Shown here: piece after piece, positions 26,451-34,814 of the stretch | Position numbering within the stretch: the first letter of the stretch is position 1 | Layout of the letters: every line of letters begins with the position of its first letter | Source of the DNA: Nocardia niwae NBRC 108934 = DSM 45340 | GTDB taxonomy: Bacteria; Actinomycetota; Actinomycetes; Mycobacteriales; Mycobacteriaceae | NCBI RefSeq assembly: GCF_001613465.1 | Contig: NZ_BDCK01000053.1 | Location: forward strand, 1-49,188 | DNA: 49,188 bases | Direction: 5' to 3' | Translations under genes and position numbers: made by a program | Notes under the pieces: model-generated | Told to the model about the DNA's origin: nothing | Databases searched by the model: none | What the model saw: only the letters and a program-made list of their open reading frames with translations

Positions 26451-27050
26451 TCAGTCCGGCCAGTTCGGGGACCGGCCGAGGAGCAGCAGGATCTGGTCGA
26501 GGGTCGGCGCTCGTTCCGGGACGGACAGGGCGGGGGCGAAGGCCGCGCCCGGGGCCGAGCGTTCGGGGCCGTCGGGAACGGCGAGGGAGATCTCCAGCGC
26601 CGCAGCGGCGACGTCGGGGTCGACGGTGATGGTCTCCCCGATCGATCGGGCGACATCCCAGGCGTGCACGACGCTGTCCACGAGATGGAAGCCGATCACG
26701 CGGGTAGCGGGAATCCGCTGATCGGTCACTTCCGGCAGCAGGAGCGTGCGCTCGAAGACGTCGTCCGCGGCGAAGGCGGCGAGCACGTCCTCGGCCGAAG
26801 CGCGGTAGCCGGCGACCGGATCCGCGGACGCGCGGACGTTCCAGACCTCGGTGTCCTCGCTGCCCCGCGCGGCGGCGGCGAAACCGTGGTTCTGCGCGAT
26901 CATGTGTTCCAGCAGGTCACGAAGGCGCCAACCGGCGCAGGGGGTTTCGGCATCCAGCCGATCGGGGCGCACGCGGGAGACGGCGTCCACGCTCAGTCGA
27001 ACGGAACGGGCATGCCGGTCGCGCAATTCTTTCCCAGTATCAATATGCAT
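26451..27050 (-). CDS. TIGR03086-family putative metal-binding protein (DinB/maleylpyruvate isomerase fold)
   Basis: 199 residues. The family keeps three metal-binding histidines on a four-helix bundle; candidates here are in WRLRDLLEHMIAQNHGF, and in VIGFHLVDSVVHAWDVARSIG, where FHLVDxxVHxWD is the TIGR03086 hallmark. The N-terminal DAETPCAGWRLRDLL is also typical. Some relatives are mycothiol-dependent enzymes, but no activity is known for this subfamily. The start ATG 27050 has no ribosome binding site; a -10 hexamer TACGAT ends six bases before it, so the mRNA may be leaderless. It is divergent from the marR gene across a perfect palindrome. Confidence 0.8.
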   Translation of the reverse strand: MHIDTGKELRDRHARSVRLSVDAVSRVRPDRLDAETPCAGWRLRDLLEHMIAQNHGFAAAARGSEDTEVWNVRASADPVAGYRASAEDVLAAFAADDVFERTLLLPEVTDQRIPATRVIGFHLVDSVVHAWDVARSIGETITVDPDVAAAALEISLAVPDGPERSAPGAAFAPALSVPERAPTLDQILLLLGRSPNWPD

Positions 27051-27056
27051 GAGCTT

Positions 27057-27078
27057 ATCGTAAGCGTAAGCTTACGAT
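27057..27078. promoter_or_regulatory. Perfect inverted repeat shared by divergent promoters (probable MarR operator)
   Basis: Arms ATCGTAAGC (27057-27065) and GCTTACGAT (27070-27078) are exact complements around a 4-bp spacer. Each arm contains TACGAT, a good -10 hexamer, reading outward: minus strand 27062-27057 toward the TIGR03086 gene, and plus strand 27073-27078 toward marR. A protein bound here would block both promoters. That the adjacent MarR is that protein is inference. Confidence 0.65.
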
Positions 27079-27102
27079 TTTGCCAAGCAGTATCGTCGAC
27101 CC

Positions 27103-27540
27103 ATGCCGCACGCCCGCCCCGATCTCGCCGCGATGATCGCGCCGCTCGCGCGGGCCCTCATCGCGGCCGAACTGCCCATTCTGGAACGCCACGAATTGTC
27201 GATGTGGGGCTACTCGGTGCTACTCGGCCTGGGCGGCGAACCCGTCTACACCCAGGCGGCGCTGGCCAAGGCGATCGGCGCGGACAAGACCCGCATCATC
27301 GGCGTGCTCGACGAATTGCAGCGCCGCGGCCTGATCACCCGCGAGCCGGATCCGGCGGACCGGCGGGTCAACCTGGTCTCACTCACCGACGCGGGCCGGG
27401 ACCTGCGCGACCGGGCCCAGCGCGACATCCAGGCCGGCGAGGAGCGACTGCTGCAGCGGCTCCCCGCAGCGGACCGCCGCGTATTCCTGCGCGGCTTGCG
27501 CACGCTCTCGGACTCGGTGGCCGAACGCTCCGAATTCTGA
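27103..27540 (+). CDS. MarR-family transcriptional regulator
   Basis: 145 residues, typical MarR length. The winged helix is clear: YTQAALAKAIGADKTRIIGV, LDELQRRGLITREPDPADRR and VNLVSLTDAGRDL, with the wing Asp-Arg pair DPADRR. Dimerisation helices flank it on both sides. The ATG at 27103 has no Shine-Dalgarno; TATCGT (27091-27096) ends six bases before it, so a leaderless mRNA is possible, or a TSS about 18 bp upstream from the TACGAT in the palindrome. It probably represses itself and the divergent TIGR03086 gene. The ligand is unknown. Confidence 0.88.
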   Translation: MPHARPDLAAMIAPLARALIAAELPILERHELSMWGYSVLLGLGGEPVYTQAALAKAIGADKTRIIGVLDELQRRGLITREPDPADRRVNLVSLTDAGRDLRDRAQRDIQAGEERLLQRLPAADRRVFLRGLRTLSDSVAERSEF

Positions 27541-27558
27541 CGCGCAATCCGACCGCAC

Positions 27559-27574
27559 TGTGACCCCTGCCACA
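27559..27574. promoter_or_regulatory. Possible Crp site upstream of the phosphodiesterase gene
   Basis: TGTGACCCCTGCCACA matches nine of ten positions of TGTGA-N6-TCACA. It lies 19 bp after the marR stop and about 135 bp before the phosphodiesterase start. A cAMP-dependent feedback on cAMP breakdown would make sense, but one or two such matches are expected in a window this size. Confidence 0.35.
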
Positions 27575-27709
27575 AGTCGATGAGCACCCGCCGAGCGGTG
27601 GCGAGCGTCATGGCGACGCGTTATACGCAGGTCAACTAGCCTGATGACGGGCGGCGGCCGCGGCGCGCGCACCCTCTGACGCAATGCAGCGAACCCCTAG
27701 CGAAAGCGA

Positions 27710-28495
27710 ATGCCGATGATCCTGGTGGCTCAGGTCAGCGACACCCATTTCGATCTCGGCGCCCGCAACGCCCAGCGAGTGCGCCGGGTGATGGACTTCT
27801 TCGCCGGGTTGCGCCGCAGGCCCGACGCCATCCTGGTGACCGGCGACATCACCGAATCCGGCAAACCCGAGCAGTACGCGGAGGCCAAGCTCGCGTTCGA
27901 CACCGAGATCCCGGTGTACGCCATCCCCGGCAACCACGACGACCGCGCGGGCTTCCGTACCGCCCTGCTCGGCGAGCCCTTCTCCGACGCCCCCATCAAC
28001 CAGGTGCGCCACATCGGCGATCTCACCGTCGCACTGCTGGATTCGAGCGTGCCCGGGGAACCGGGCGGGCAACTCTCCGACGAGACCTACCACTGGCTGC
28101 GCGAAGTGCTCGGCGCGGCGCCCGCGGGCAAGCCGATCCTGCTCGCACTGCACCACCCGCCAGCGCACCTGTTCAGCCCGATCATCGACGGGATCTCCCT
28201 GGCGGATCCGCAACGGCTCGCCGACCTGGTGGCCGGCGACGACCGGATCGCCGCCGTACTCACCGGGCACGCGCATTCCGCGGCGACCACCACGTTCGGC
28301 GGCCGCCCGCTGCTGGTGGCCCCCAGCACCGCGTCGGTCCTGAGCGGGGAATGGGAACTCGACCTGCCCGACCACGTCATGGATTACGCGCCGGACCCGG
28401 CGGTCGCGCTGCACGTCATCGGCGACGACTACCGCTTGACCACCCATTTCCGGACGGTTCCGATGGGCGGCCGGATCGGCGTGCAACCGGTCTGA
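27710..28495 (+). CDS. Calcineurin-like metallophosphodiesterase (CpdA/Rv0805-like)
   Basis: 261 residues of the class III cyclic-nucleotide phosphodiesterase family, which uses two metals to hydrolyse phosphodiesters, with 3',5'-cAMP a common substrate. The metal ligands are all visible in order: VSDTHFD (D, H), VTGDITESG (D), IPGNHDDR (N, H), ALHHPPAHLF (H) and LTGHAHS (H, H). This arrangement is that of CpdA and Mtb Rv0805. The ATG at 27710 follows a purine-rich GCGAAAGCGA; an ATG two codons later is possible. It is followed after 67 bp by a catalase-fold gene on the same strand. Exact substrate is not provable from sequence. Confidence 0.85.
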   Translation: MPMILVAQVSDTHFDLGARNAQRVRRVMDFFAGLRRRPDAILVTGDITESGKPEQYAEAKLAFDTEIPVYAIPGNHDDRAGFRTALLGEPFSDAPINQVRHIGDLTVALLDSSVPGEPGGQLSDETYHWLREVLGAAPAGKPILLALHHPPAHLFSPIIDGISLADPQRLADLVAGDDRIAAVLTGHAHSAATTTFGGRPLLVAPSTASVLSGEWELDLPDHVMDYAPDPAVALHVIGDDYRLTTHFRTVPMGGRIGVQPV

Positions 28496-28562
28496 GCGCG
28501 GTTTACCCGGCCCGAGCCGGGGCAATCGGGAGGCACACGACGCCTACCCGGGAGGAGCCGCC

Positions 28563-29240
28563 ATGGTCGACCTACCAGCCGCAGTGGTGAAGACCGCGTT
28601 CGCGACCGGAGCGCGGATCCGGCACGCGCGGGTCTTCCACCCGGCGGGCCTGCACCTGGCCGGTCGTCTGCACGCCGAGCCCGAGTTCGAGCCGCTGTTC
28701 GGCAGCGGCGACCGCGCGGTCATCGCCCGGGTGTCCAAGGGCATCGGACTGCCGAACGGCCTGCCCGACGTGCTCGGACTGGCGTTCCGGGTGCTCGACC
28801 GGGACGACCAGCCTTGGGATTTCGCGTTGGCCACCACCGGCCGAGGACCGCTGGGGCGGTTGGTGATCACCCCAGCCCGGGGCTGGGCCAGCGCACGATA
28901 CGGCTGCCTGATGCCGTACCGAATCAGCGATTCCGCCCCGACCTGGTTCTTCGCCGAGCCGGACAGCGTCCAGCCCACGTCCGCTTCGCTCGAGGCGATG
29001 CAAGCTCACCTGGACGAGGACCTGGTCAGCTTCACGCTCACCGCGGGCCGTCTCGGCGGGCCTACCTGGCGGGTCGCCGAACTCACGCTGCGTCTCGCCG
29101 AATCCGCCGAGTACCGCACGGACTACTTCGATCCGATGCTCAACCACCCGGCCGAAGTGGAATTGTTCCCCAAAGCCATCGGCAAGATTCGGGAACTGGC
29201 CTACACGGGCAGCAGGAGCGGCCGGGGCGAGGAGGCCTAG
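28563..29240 (+). CDS. Small catalase-fold (heme-dependent catalase-like) protein
   Basis: 225 residues with the look of the catalase beta-barrel core: RVFHPAGLHLAGRLHAEPEF, AVIARVSKGIGLPNGLPDV, LGLAFRVLD, then PWDFALATTG. Full catalases have about 480 residues, and I see neither the classical proximal-heme Tyr motif (RxxxY) nor the distal His-Asn pair with confidence. Proteins of this size are often listed as phosphodiesterase or hypothetical because of neighbours. GGGAGGAG lies a few bases upstream of the ATG. Its stop TAG shares CTAG with the convergent AraC-type gene. Whether it binds heme is unknown. Confidence 0.6.
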   Translation: MVDLPAAVVKTAFATGARIRHARVFHPAGLHLAGRLHAEPEFEPLFGSGDRAVIARVSKGIGLPNGLPDVLGLAFRVLDRDDQPWDFALATTGRGPLGRLVITPARGWASARYGCLMPYRISDSAPTWFFAEPDSVQPTSASLEAMQAHLDEDLVSFTLTAGRLGGPTWRVAELTLRLAESAEYRTDYFDPMLNHPAEVELFPKAIGKIRELAYTGSRSGRGEEA

Positions 29241-30298
29241 CGCCGGACGGCGCGTTCGCGGCGATAGGCCGCGGGGGTGTTACCGGTCCACCGCTTGAAG
29301 GCGAAGATGAAGGTCGAGGCTTCGGCATAGCCGAGGCGGATCGCGACATCACTCACCGATAGCGGTGTCGCGGTGAGCATTTCCTCGGCCAACGCGCGGC
29401 GCACTTCGTCCAGCAACGCGCGATAGCTGGTTCCCGCGGCGTCGAGGTGCCGCCGCAGCGTGCGCGTGCTCATATTGAGGTCGTTCGCCACGGCGTCGAT
29501 GCCGGGCGGTGCGGCGAATCCGTCCGCGCCACCGCGCGGCACCAGACGCTCCCGTACCTCGGCCGCGATGCCGGTGCGAGCCCTGCGGCGGTGCACCAGC
29601 TCCCGGCACTGCGCCAGACACATCGCCCACGTGTGCTCGTTGGCCTGCGGCAGTGGTTTCTCCAACAGCATGGGCTCGATGGCGAACAGGTTGCGCGGCA
29701 TGCCGAAATCCGGCGGCACGAGGGTGACCTCCGCGATCCGCTCGGCGTAATCGGGAGCGGGAAACCGGAATTCGGCCCTGGTGAGCGGAAGGCGCGTGCC
29801 GAGCAGGTCGCTCATCACCTGATGCATCGCCGTGACGTCGCGTTCGACCAGGAATTGGCGCACGTCCGTCGGCACCGACTCGTCGTGCACGACCGCCACG
29901 AACTCGCTCTCGCCCCATTCCGCCACCGGGATACAGAAGGTGAAGCTGAGGTCGAGGTAGCGCAGCGCGAAACTGATCGCCTCCCCGAGGGTCGGGCTGC
30001 TGACGCAGGCGAAGCCGAAGATGCCGAAGGTGGTGATCCGGTACCGGCGGCCGACCTCCACGCCCAGCGCCGGCCGGTCGCCGAGTTCGCGGACGAGATT
30101 GCGGATGACCGCCAGTTCCGTGTGCGCGTCGATCTGCATGTCCGGATCACGCAATTGCTGCTCGCCGAGCGCGGTGCCGTGCAGCATCCGCGCCTCGGGC
30201 ACGCCGTGTTCGGCCGCGTAGCCGACCATCAGCGCCACACTGGCCACACCCCGCGGAAAATTCCAATCGCGGATGTCCGGATCCTGCACCCGTTCCAC
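29237..30298 (-). CDS. AraC-family transcriptional regulator with arabinose-binding-like N-terminal domain
   Basis: 353 residues. The first 200 match the PF12625 ligand domain typical of OruR-like regulators (MVGYAAEHGVPEARMLHGTA, then YRITTFGIFGFACVSSPTLG and YLDLSF). The C-terminal double helix-turn-helix is clear: NDLNMSTRTLRRHLDAAGTS, VSDVAIRLGYAEASTFIFAF, KRWTGNTPAAYRRE. The GTG at 30298 begins just upstream of the conserved start; GTG 30289 is possible, and neither has a good ribosome binding site. It is divergent from a Baeyer-Villiger monooxygenase across 84 bp, the standard arrangement of an activator beside its target operon. Confidence 0.87.
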   Translation of the reverse strand: MERVQDPDIRDWNFPRGVASVALMVGYAAEHGVPEARMLHGTALGEQQLRDPDMQIDAHTELAVIRNLVRELGDRPALGVEVGRRYRITTFGIFGFACVSSPTLGEAISFALRYLDLSFTFCIPVAEWGESEFVAVVHDESVPTDVRQFLVERDVTAMHQVMSDLLGTRLPLTRAEFRFPAPDYAERIAEVTLVPPDFGMPRNLFAIEPMLLEKPLPQANEHTWAMCLAQCRELVHRRRARTGIAAEVRERLVPRGGADGFAAPPGIDAVANDLNMSTRTLRRHLDAAGTSYRALLDEVRRALAEEMLTATPLSVSDVAIRLGYAEASTFIFAFKRWTGNTPAAYRRERAVRR

Positions 30299-30382
30299 GC
30301 GGACATTATGGCCGAATTTCTCTATGCGACGGCACGGCGGCTCTACAGTGGAGTCATCTACTGTCGGAGTGAGGAGTCTCAC

Positions 30383-31849
30383 ATGGCAGGGCGCGATCGG
30401 CCGTCGATCCTCGTCATCGGCGCGGGCTTCGGCGGTATCGGCATGGCGATCGAATTGCGGCGCAACGGCTTCGACGACATCACCATTCTGGAGCGGGCCG
30501 CCGACCTCGGCGGGGTGTGGCGGGAGAACACCTACCCCGGCGCGGCCTGCGACGTCCCGTCCCCGCTGTACTCGTATTCGTTCGAACCCAAGCCGGACTG
30601 GCCACAGCGCTACTCGGGGCGCGCCGCCATCCACGCCTACCTGCGGGGCGTCGCCGAACGCCACGGCGTGCTGTCGGCGATCCGTTTCGGCACCAGCGTC
30701 ACGGACGCGGAATTCGACGACGGCACCGGCCGGTGGACCGTCCGCACGGCCGACGGGGACAGCCGGATCGCGGACGTGCTGATCTCGGCGGTGGGCCAGC
30801 TCTCGCGCCCGTCTCTGCCCGCCATACCCGGCATCGACACCTTCGCGGGCCCGTCGTTCCATTCCGCCGAGTGGGACCATGACATCGACCTGCGCGGCAA
30901 ACGCGTCGCCTGCGTCGGCACCGGCGCCAGCGCCGTCCAGTACATTCCGGAGATCCAGCCCCTGGTCTCCCATCTCACGCTGTTCCAGCGCACACCGGCC
31001 TGGGTGATCCCCAAATTCGATACCGACTACTCACCGATCCAGCACAACCTGTTCGCGCGGGTGCCCGGCGCACTGCTGGCCGAACGGTTCGGGTGGTGGT
31101 CCATCGCCGAATTCGTCTCACTCGGGCTGGTCGAGGTCCCGGCCATCGCCCGGTGGGTGGCCCGCATCGCCTCCCGGCACCTGGCCGAGCAGGTCGAGGA
31201 TCCGCAGCTGCGGGCGAAACTCACCCCCGACTATCCGATCGGGTGCAAGCGCGCGCTGTTCTCCAACGACTACTACCCCGCGCTCACCCAGCCGAACGTG
31301 CGGGTGGAGACGGCCGCGATCAGCGAGATCACGCCGCAGGGCGTGCGTACCGCCGACGGCGCGGTGCACGAGGCGGACGTGATCATCTACGGCACCGGCT
31401 TCAAGGGCACGGAGTTCCTCTGGCCGATGGAGGTCTGGGGCCGCGGCGGCCGCAGGCTGGCCGACGCCTGGGCCGACGGCGCGCACGCGTATTACGGCAT
31501 CACGGTGCCGGACTTCCCGAACCTCTTCCTCGTCTACGGGCCGAACACCAATCTGGGCGTCGGCTCGATCATCTACATGATCGAGTCGCAGACCCGCTAC
31601 ATCCGCCAGGCCGTGCAGTGGCTGGCCGACCACCCCCGCCACTGCGTCGAGGTCCGAGCGGAGCTGGAAGAGAACTACAACACCGCGCTCCAGCGACGCC
31701 TCGCCCGCACCCCGTGGAACTTCTGCTCCAGCTGGTACCGCAATTCCGCGGGCCGCATCACCAACAACTGGCCCGGCTCGCAGACCAGCTATCGCCGCCG
31801 CACCCGGCGCTTCGATCCGCGCCACTACACCCTCACCCCCGTCTCGTGA
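30383..31849 (+). CDS. Flavin-binding Baeyer-Villiger-type monooxygenase
   Basis: 488-residue FAD/NADPH enzyme that inserts oxygen next to a carbonyl carbon or into related substrates. It starts with ILVIGAGFGGIGMAIELRRN (FAD Rossmann), then LGGVWRENTYPGAACDVPS, then the class fingerprint FxGxxxHxxxWD as FAGPSFHSAEWD, then a second Rossmann VACVGTGASAVQYIP, and IYGTGFKGTEF near the end. GAGGAG is six bases before the ATG. The AraC regulator across the 84-bp gap probably controls it; TACAGT (30344-30349) could be its -10. Substrate is unknown; many paralogues exist in Nocardia. Confidence 0.9.
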   Translation: MAGRDRPSILVIGAGFGGIGMAIELRRNGFDDITILERAADLGGVWRENTYPGAACDVPSPLYSYSFEPKPDWPQRYSGRAAIHAYLRGVAERHGVLSAIRFGTSVTDAEFDDGTGRWTVRTADGDSRIADVLISAVGQLSRPSLPAIPGIDTFAGPSFHSAEWDHDIDLRGKRVACVGTGASAVQYIPEIQPLVSHLTLFQRTPAWVIPKFDTDYSPIQHNLFARVPGALLAERFGWWSIAEFVSLGLVEVPAIARWVARIASRHLAEQVEDPQLRAKLTPDYPIGCKRALFSNDYYPALTQPNVRVETAAISEITPQGVRTADGAVHEADVIIYGTGFKGTEFLWPMEVWGRGGRRLADAWADGAHAYYGITVPDFPNLFLVYGPNTNLGVGSIIYMIESQTRYIRQAVQWLADHPRHCVEVRAELEENYNTALQRRLARTPWNFCSSWYRNSAGRITNNWPGSQTSYRRRTRRFDPRHYTLTPVS

Positions 31850-31924
31850 CCGATCGCGCGGCTCGCGGCCCCGCTCGGATTCGTCTCCGCGCGGCACCAC
31901 CCGCCGGGCTGGCAGACTTGTGCT

Positions 31925-34045
31925 GTGAATGAACTGGCCCGTCCGGGCGCATCGGCCGAACGCGGGCCGCTGCGTCCCCTGGAGTTGGCCACCGGCGCCG
32001 TGCTGGGCGGAGCCACCGTCGGGCTGGTGACCATCGGCTCGGTGGTCCCGTTCGCCGGCGCGCTGCAGTTGGTCGCCGCGGTCCCGATCGGGCTGATCGC
32101 GCATCGCTTCCGGGCCCGGGCGCTGGTCACCGCGACCATCGCCGCCACGCTGGTCACCTTCGTCGCGGCCGGCCTGGCTTCGGCGACGGTGCTGGTGGCC
32201 TCGGCCACCATGGGCGCCATCATCGGGACCGTGAAGCGGCGCGGCGGCGGTCTCGTCGCGGTACTCGGTCTCTCGCTGCTGGCCGGGCTGGTCTGGGCCG
32301 CGTTCGCCGTCGGGTCACTGCTCGCCATGTCGAGTGCGCGCGAACTGGTGTTCGACAACATCCGCAATGGCTCGCGCGGCTTGCAGGATCTCGCGGCCCG
32401 AGTGAGCTTGGCTCCCCTCGGGCAGTTCGTAGCGGACCTCGCCGACGCCGTGCTGCGCTCGTGGTGGGTGTGGGTGGGCGGCGGCATCGCGCTCGGCATG
32501 ATGGCCACCGGGGTGTGCTCCTGGTATGTCCTGGGCTCGGTGCTGGACCGGCTGGACTGGCTGCCCGGCGGCGACCGGCTCGCCGCGCCGCCCGACGACC
32601 GGCCCATCGCGCCACTGCCGGTCACGCTGCGCGATGCCGGATTCCGCTATCCCGGCGCGCCGCGCGACGCGCTGCGCGGCGTCGACCTGACCGTCGAGGT
32701 CGGCGAATTCGTCGCCGTGGTGGGCCACAACGGTTCGGGCAAGTCGACGCTGACCCGTGTGCTGGCGGGTCTGCCGCCCACCTCGGGATCGGTGGATCGG
32801 CCCGGCTCGGCCGGACTGGGGCGGCTCGGTGGCACGGCGCTGGTATTGCAGCGACCGGAAAGCCAGACTCTGGGCGTGCTCGTGGCCGACGACGTGGTGT
32901 GGGGACTGCCCGCGCGGCTCGCCGCCGAAGTGGACGTGGAAGGCCTGCTGGGCGAAGTCGGTCTCGCCGGGATGGGCGGCAAGGAGACCGCCACACTCTC
33001 CGGCGGTCAGCAGCAGCGGCTGGCGGTCGCGGCCGCGCTGGCACGGCGGCCCGCACTGCTGATCGCCGACGAGGCGACCTCGATGATCGATCCGGACGGA
33101 CGCCTGGAGCTGGTGGAACTGCTCGCGGGCCTGCCGAAACGGCACCCGATGGCCGTGGTCCTGGTGACCCACCACGAAGCCGACGCCGCCGCCGCGGACC
33201 GCGTCGTGCACCTGGCCGGAGGACGCTCGGTCGCGCACCTGCCCGCCTGGCCCCGCCCGGCGCGCGCCGCGCGCCGCAGGCCGATGGGCGAGCCGATCCT
33301 CGAACTCCGCGATGTCCGGCACACCTACAACCGCGCGACTCCGTGGGAAGCGCCGGCGCTGCACGGCGTCGACCTGTCGGTCCGCCAGGGTGAGGCGCTG
33401 CTCGTCGTCGGCGGGAACGGTTCGGGCAAGTCCACCCTGGCCTGGATCATGGCGGGCTTGATCGAACCGACTACCGGCCGGTGTTCCTTGCGCGGCAAGC
33501 CGGTCGGCAAGCAGATCGGCGCGGTCGGGCTCGCATTCCAGCATTCCCGCCTCCAATTGCAGAAGCAGACCGTGGGCGCGGAGATCGCGGACTGGGGCGG
33601 GCGCGCCACGGGCTCCGGCGCGGTCGGTCGCGCGCTGGACGCGGTCGGGCTGGACCGGTCGCTGGCCGCCCGCTCGATCGAGGAACTCAGTGGCGGCCAA
33701 GCCAAACGGGTGGTGCTCGCCGCGATCGTGGCCAGCCACCCCCAAGTGGTCGTGCTCGACGAACCGCTGGCCGGTCTCGACCCCGATGGCCGGGCCGACA
33801 TCGTGGAATTGCTGGCGCGGCTCCGCGATGCCGGTTTGACGCTGATCGTCATCTCGCACGACGTGTCGGACATGGCGGCGGTGTGCGACCGCACGGTACA
33901 TCTGCGATCGGGCCGCATCCTGAGCGCGGAAGCCGTGTGGGCGGACGCGCCGGTTCCGGGCAAGGCCGCCGCGCGAGCCGACTCCGGAGCGCTGCGCGCG
34001 CCCGGTGAAGCGGCCTGGCGCTTCGAGCACGGAGGTCGAGGATGA
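31925..34045 (+). CDS. ECF-type transporter: membrane S-like domain fused to two ATPase domains (Rv2326c-like)
   Basis: 706 residues. The first 200 contain about six hydrophobic helices (LATGAVLGGATVGLVTIGSV, PFAGALQLVAAVPIGLIAH, ALVTATIAATLVTFVAAGL, VLGLSLLAGLVWAAFAVGSL, WWVWVGGGIALGMMATG). Two complete ABC ATPase domains follow. Domain 1 has Walker A GHNGSGKST, signature LSGGQQQRLAVA and Walker B LLIADEATS. Domain 2 has GGNGSGKST, LSGGQAKRVVLAA and VVVLDEPLAG. Combining substrate-binding membrane part and both ATPases in one chain matches Mtb Rv2326c; stand-alone ECF systems keep these apart. The GTG start at 31925 lacks a clear ribosome binding site. The end overlaps the EcfT gene by ATGA. 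The transported substrate, probably a vitamin or metal ion, is not known. Confidence 0.88.
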   Translation: MNELARPGASAERGPLRPLELATGAVLGGATVGLVTIGSVVPFAGALQLVAAVPIGLIAHRFRARALVTATIAATLVTFVAAGLASATVLVASATMGAIIGTVKRRGGGLVAVLGLSLLAGLVWAAFAVGSLLAMSSARELVFDNIRNGSRGLQDLAARVSLAPLGQFVADLADAVLRSWWVWVGGGIALGMMATGVCSWYVLGSVLDRLDWLPGGDRLAAPPDDRPIAPLPVTLRDAGFRYPGAPRDALRGVDLTVEVGEFVAVVGHNGSGKSTLTRVLAGLPPTSGSVDRPGSAGLGRLGGTALVLQRPESQTLGVLVADDVVWGLPARLAAEVDVEGLLGEVGLAGMGGKETATLSGGQQQRLAVAAALARRPALLIADEATSMIDPDGRLELVELLAGLPKRHPMAVVLVTHHEADAAAADRVVHLAGGRSVAHLPAWPRPARAARRRPMGEPILELRDVRHTYNRATPWEAPALHGVDLSVRQGEALLVVGGNGSGKSTLAWIMAGLIEPTTGRCSLRGKPVGKQIGAVGLAFQHSRLQLQKQTVGAEIADWGGRATGSGAVGRALDAVGLDRSLAARSIEELSGGQAKRVVLAAIVASHPQVVVLDEPLAGLDPDGRADIVELLARLRDAGLTLIVISHDVSDMAAVCDRTVHLRSGRILSAEAVWADAPVPGKAAARADSGALRAPGEAAWRFEHGGRG

Positions 34046-34779
34046 GCACCGTCCTGCTGCGCCAGGTACCCGTCGTCAGTCCGGTGCACCGGCTGTGGGC
34101 GGGCACCAAGATGATCGGGGTGTTCCTGATCAGCCTGGTGCTGATGTTCCTGCCGTCCTGGCCGGTACTCGGCGTGATGACGGCGTTTCTGGTGCTCGTG
34201 GGCGTCGTCGCACGGCTGCCGCTGGGCACGCTCCCGCGGCTGCCCTGGTGGTTCTGGGCGCTGTTCGTCCTGGGCGGGCTGCTCACGGCGCCCGTCGGCG
34301 CCGCGGCGGTGCTGCGCTACGCGCAGATCGCGACGTTCACGCTGATCCTGGTGGCGGCCTCCTTCCTCATCGCGTGGACCACGCCGATGGGCGACATCGC
34401 GCCCGCCCTCGCCAAGCTGGGCGCGCCGTTGCGCAGACTCCGGATACCGGTGGACGAATGGGCTGTCGTCGTCGCGCTCACCCTCCGCGGCCTGCCGCTG
34501 CTCATGGAGGAGATCCGGGTGCTGCGCGCCGCTCGCCGCCTGCGCCCCAAGGACGGCATGATCGCCCGCGCCGCCGACAACCCGCTGATCGACATCCTCA
34601 CCGCGGCCATGGCGGTCTCCACCCGGCGCGCGGGCGAACTGGGCGAGGCGATCACCGCACGCGGTGGCACCGGGCAACTGACCGCCCATCCCAGCGCGCC
34701 CGGCCTGCGCGACGCTCTGGCGCTCGTGCTCGTCGTCGGCGTCTGCCTCGGCTGCATCGCTGTGCACCTGCTGGTCTGA
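34042..34779 (+). CDS. ECF transporter transmembrane subunit EcfT (Rv2325c-like)
   Basis: 245 residues with four or five membrane helices (MIGVFLISLVLMFLPSWPVL, AFLVLVGVVARLPL, WWFWALFVLGGLLTAPVG, ATFTLILVAASFLIAW and a last one near the C-terminus). The coupling helices that touch the ATPases are seen as VLRAARRLRPK and the AITARGG stretch, matching the A-R-x family motifs. The ATGA overlap with the upstream gene shows translational coupling. Together the two genes encode a whole ECF transporter. A weak hairpin starts two bases after the stop. Confidence 0.87.
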   Translation: MSTVLLRQVPVVSPVHRLWAGTKMIGVFLISLVLMFLPSWPVLGVMTAFLVLVGVVARLPLGTLPRLPWWFWALFVLGGLLTAPVGAAAVLRYAQIATFTLILVAASFLIAWTTPMGDIAPALAKLGAPLRRLRIPVDEWAVVVALTLRGLPLLMEEIRVLRAARRLRPKDGMIARAADNPLIDILTAAMAVSTRRAGELGEAITARGGTGQLTAHPSAPGLRDALALVLVVGVCLGCIAVHLLV

Positions 34780-34780
34780 C

Positions 34781-34814
34781 GTCCCCGCGATGTGCAGCGG
34801 ATGACAACGGGGAC
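34781..34814 (+). terminator. Weak hairpin after the ECF transporter operon
   Basis: GTCCCCG (34781-34787) and CGGGGAC (34808-34814) pair perfectly over 7 bp with a 20-nt loop. Placement right after the last stop suggests a terminator, but the loop is long and no U tract follows. Confidence 0.35.
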
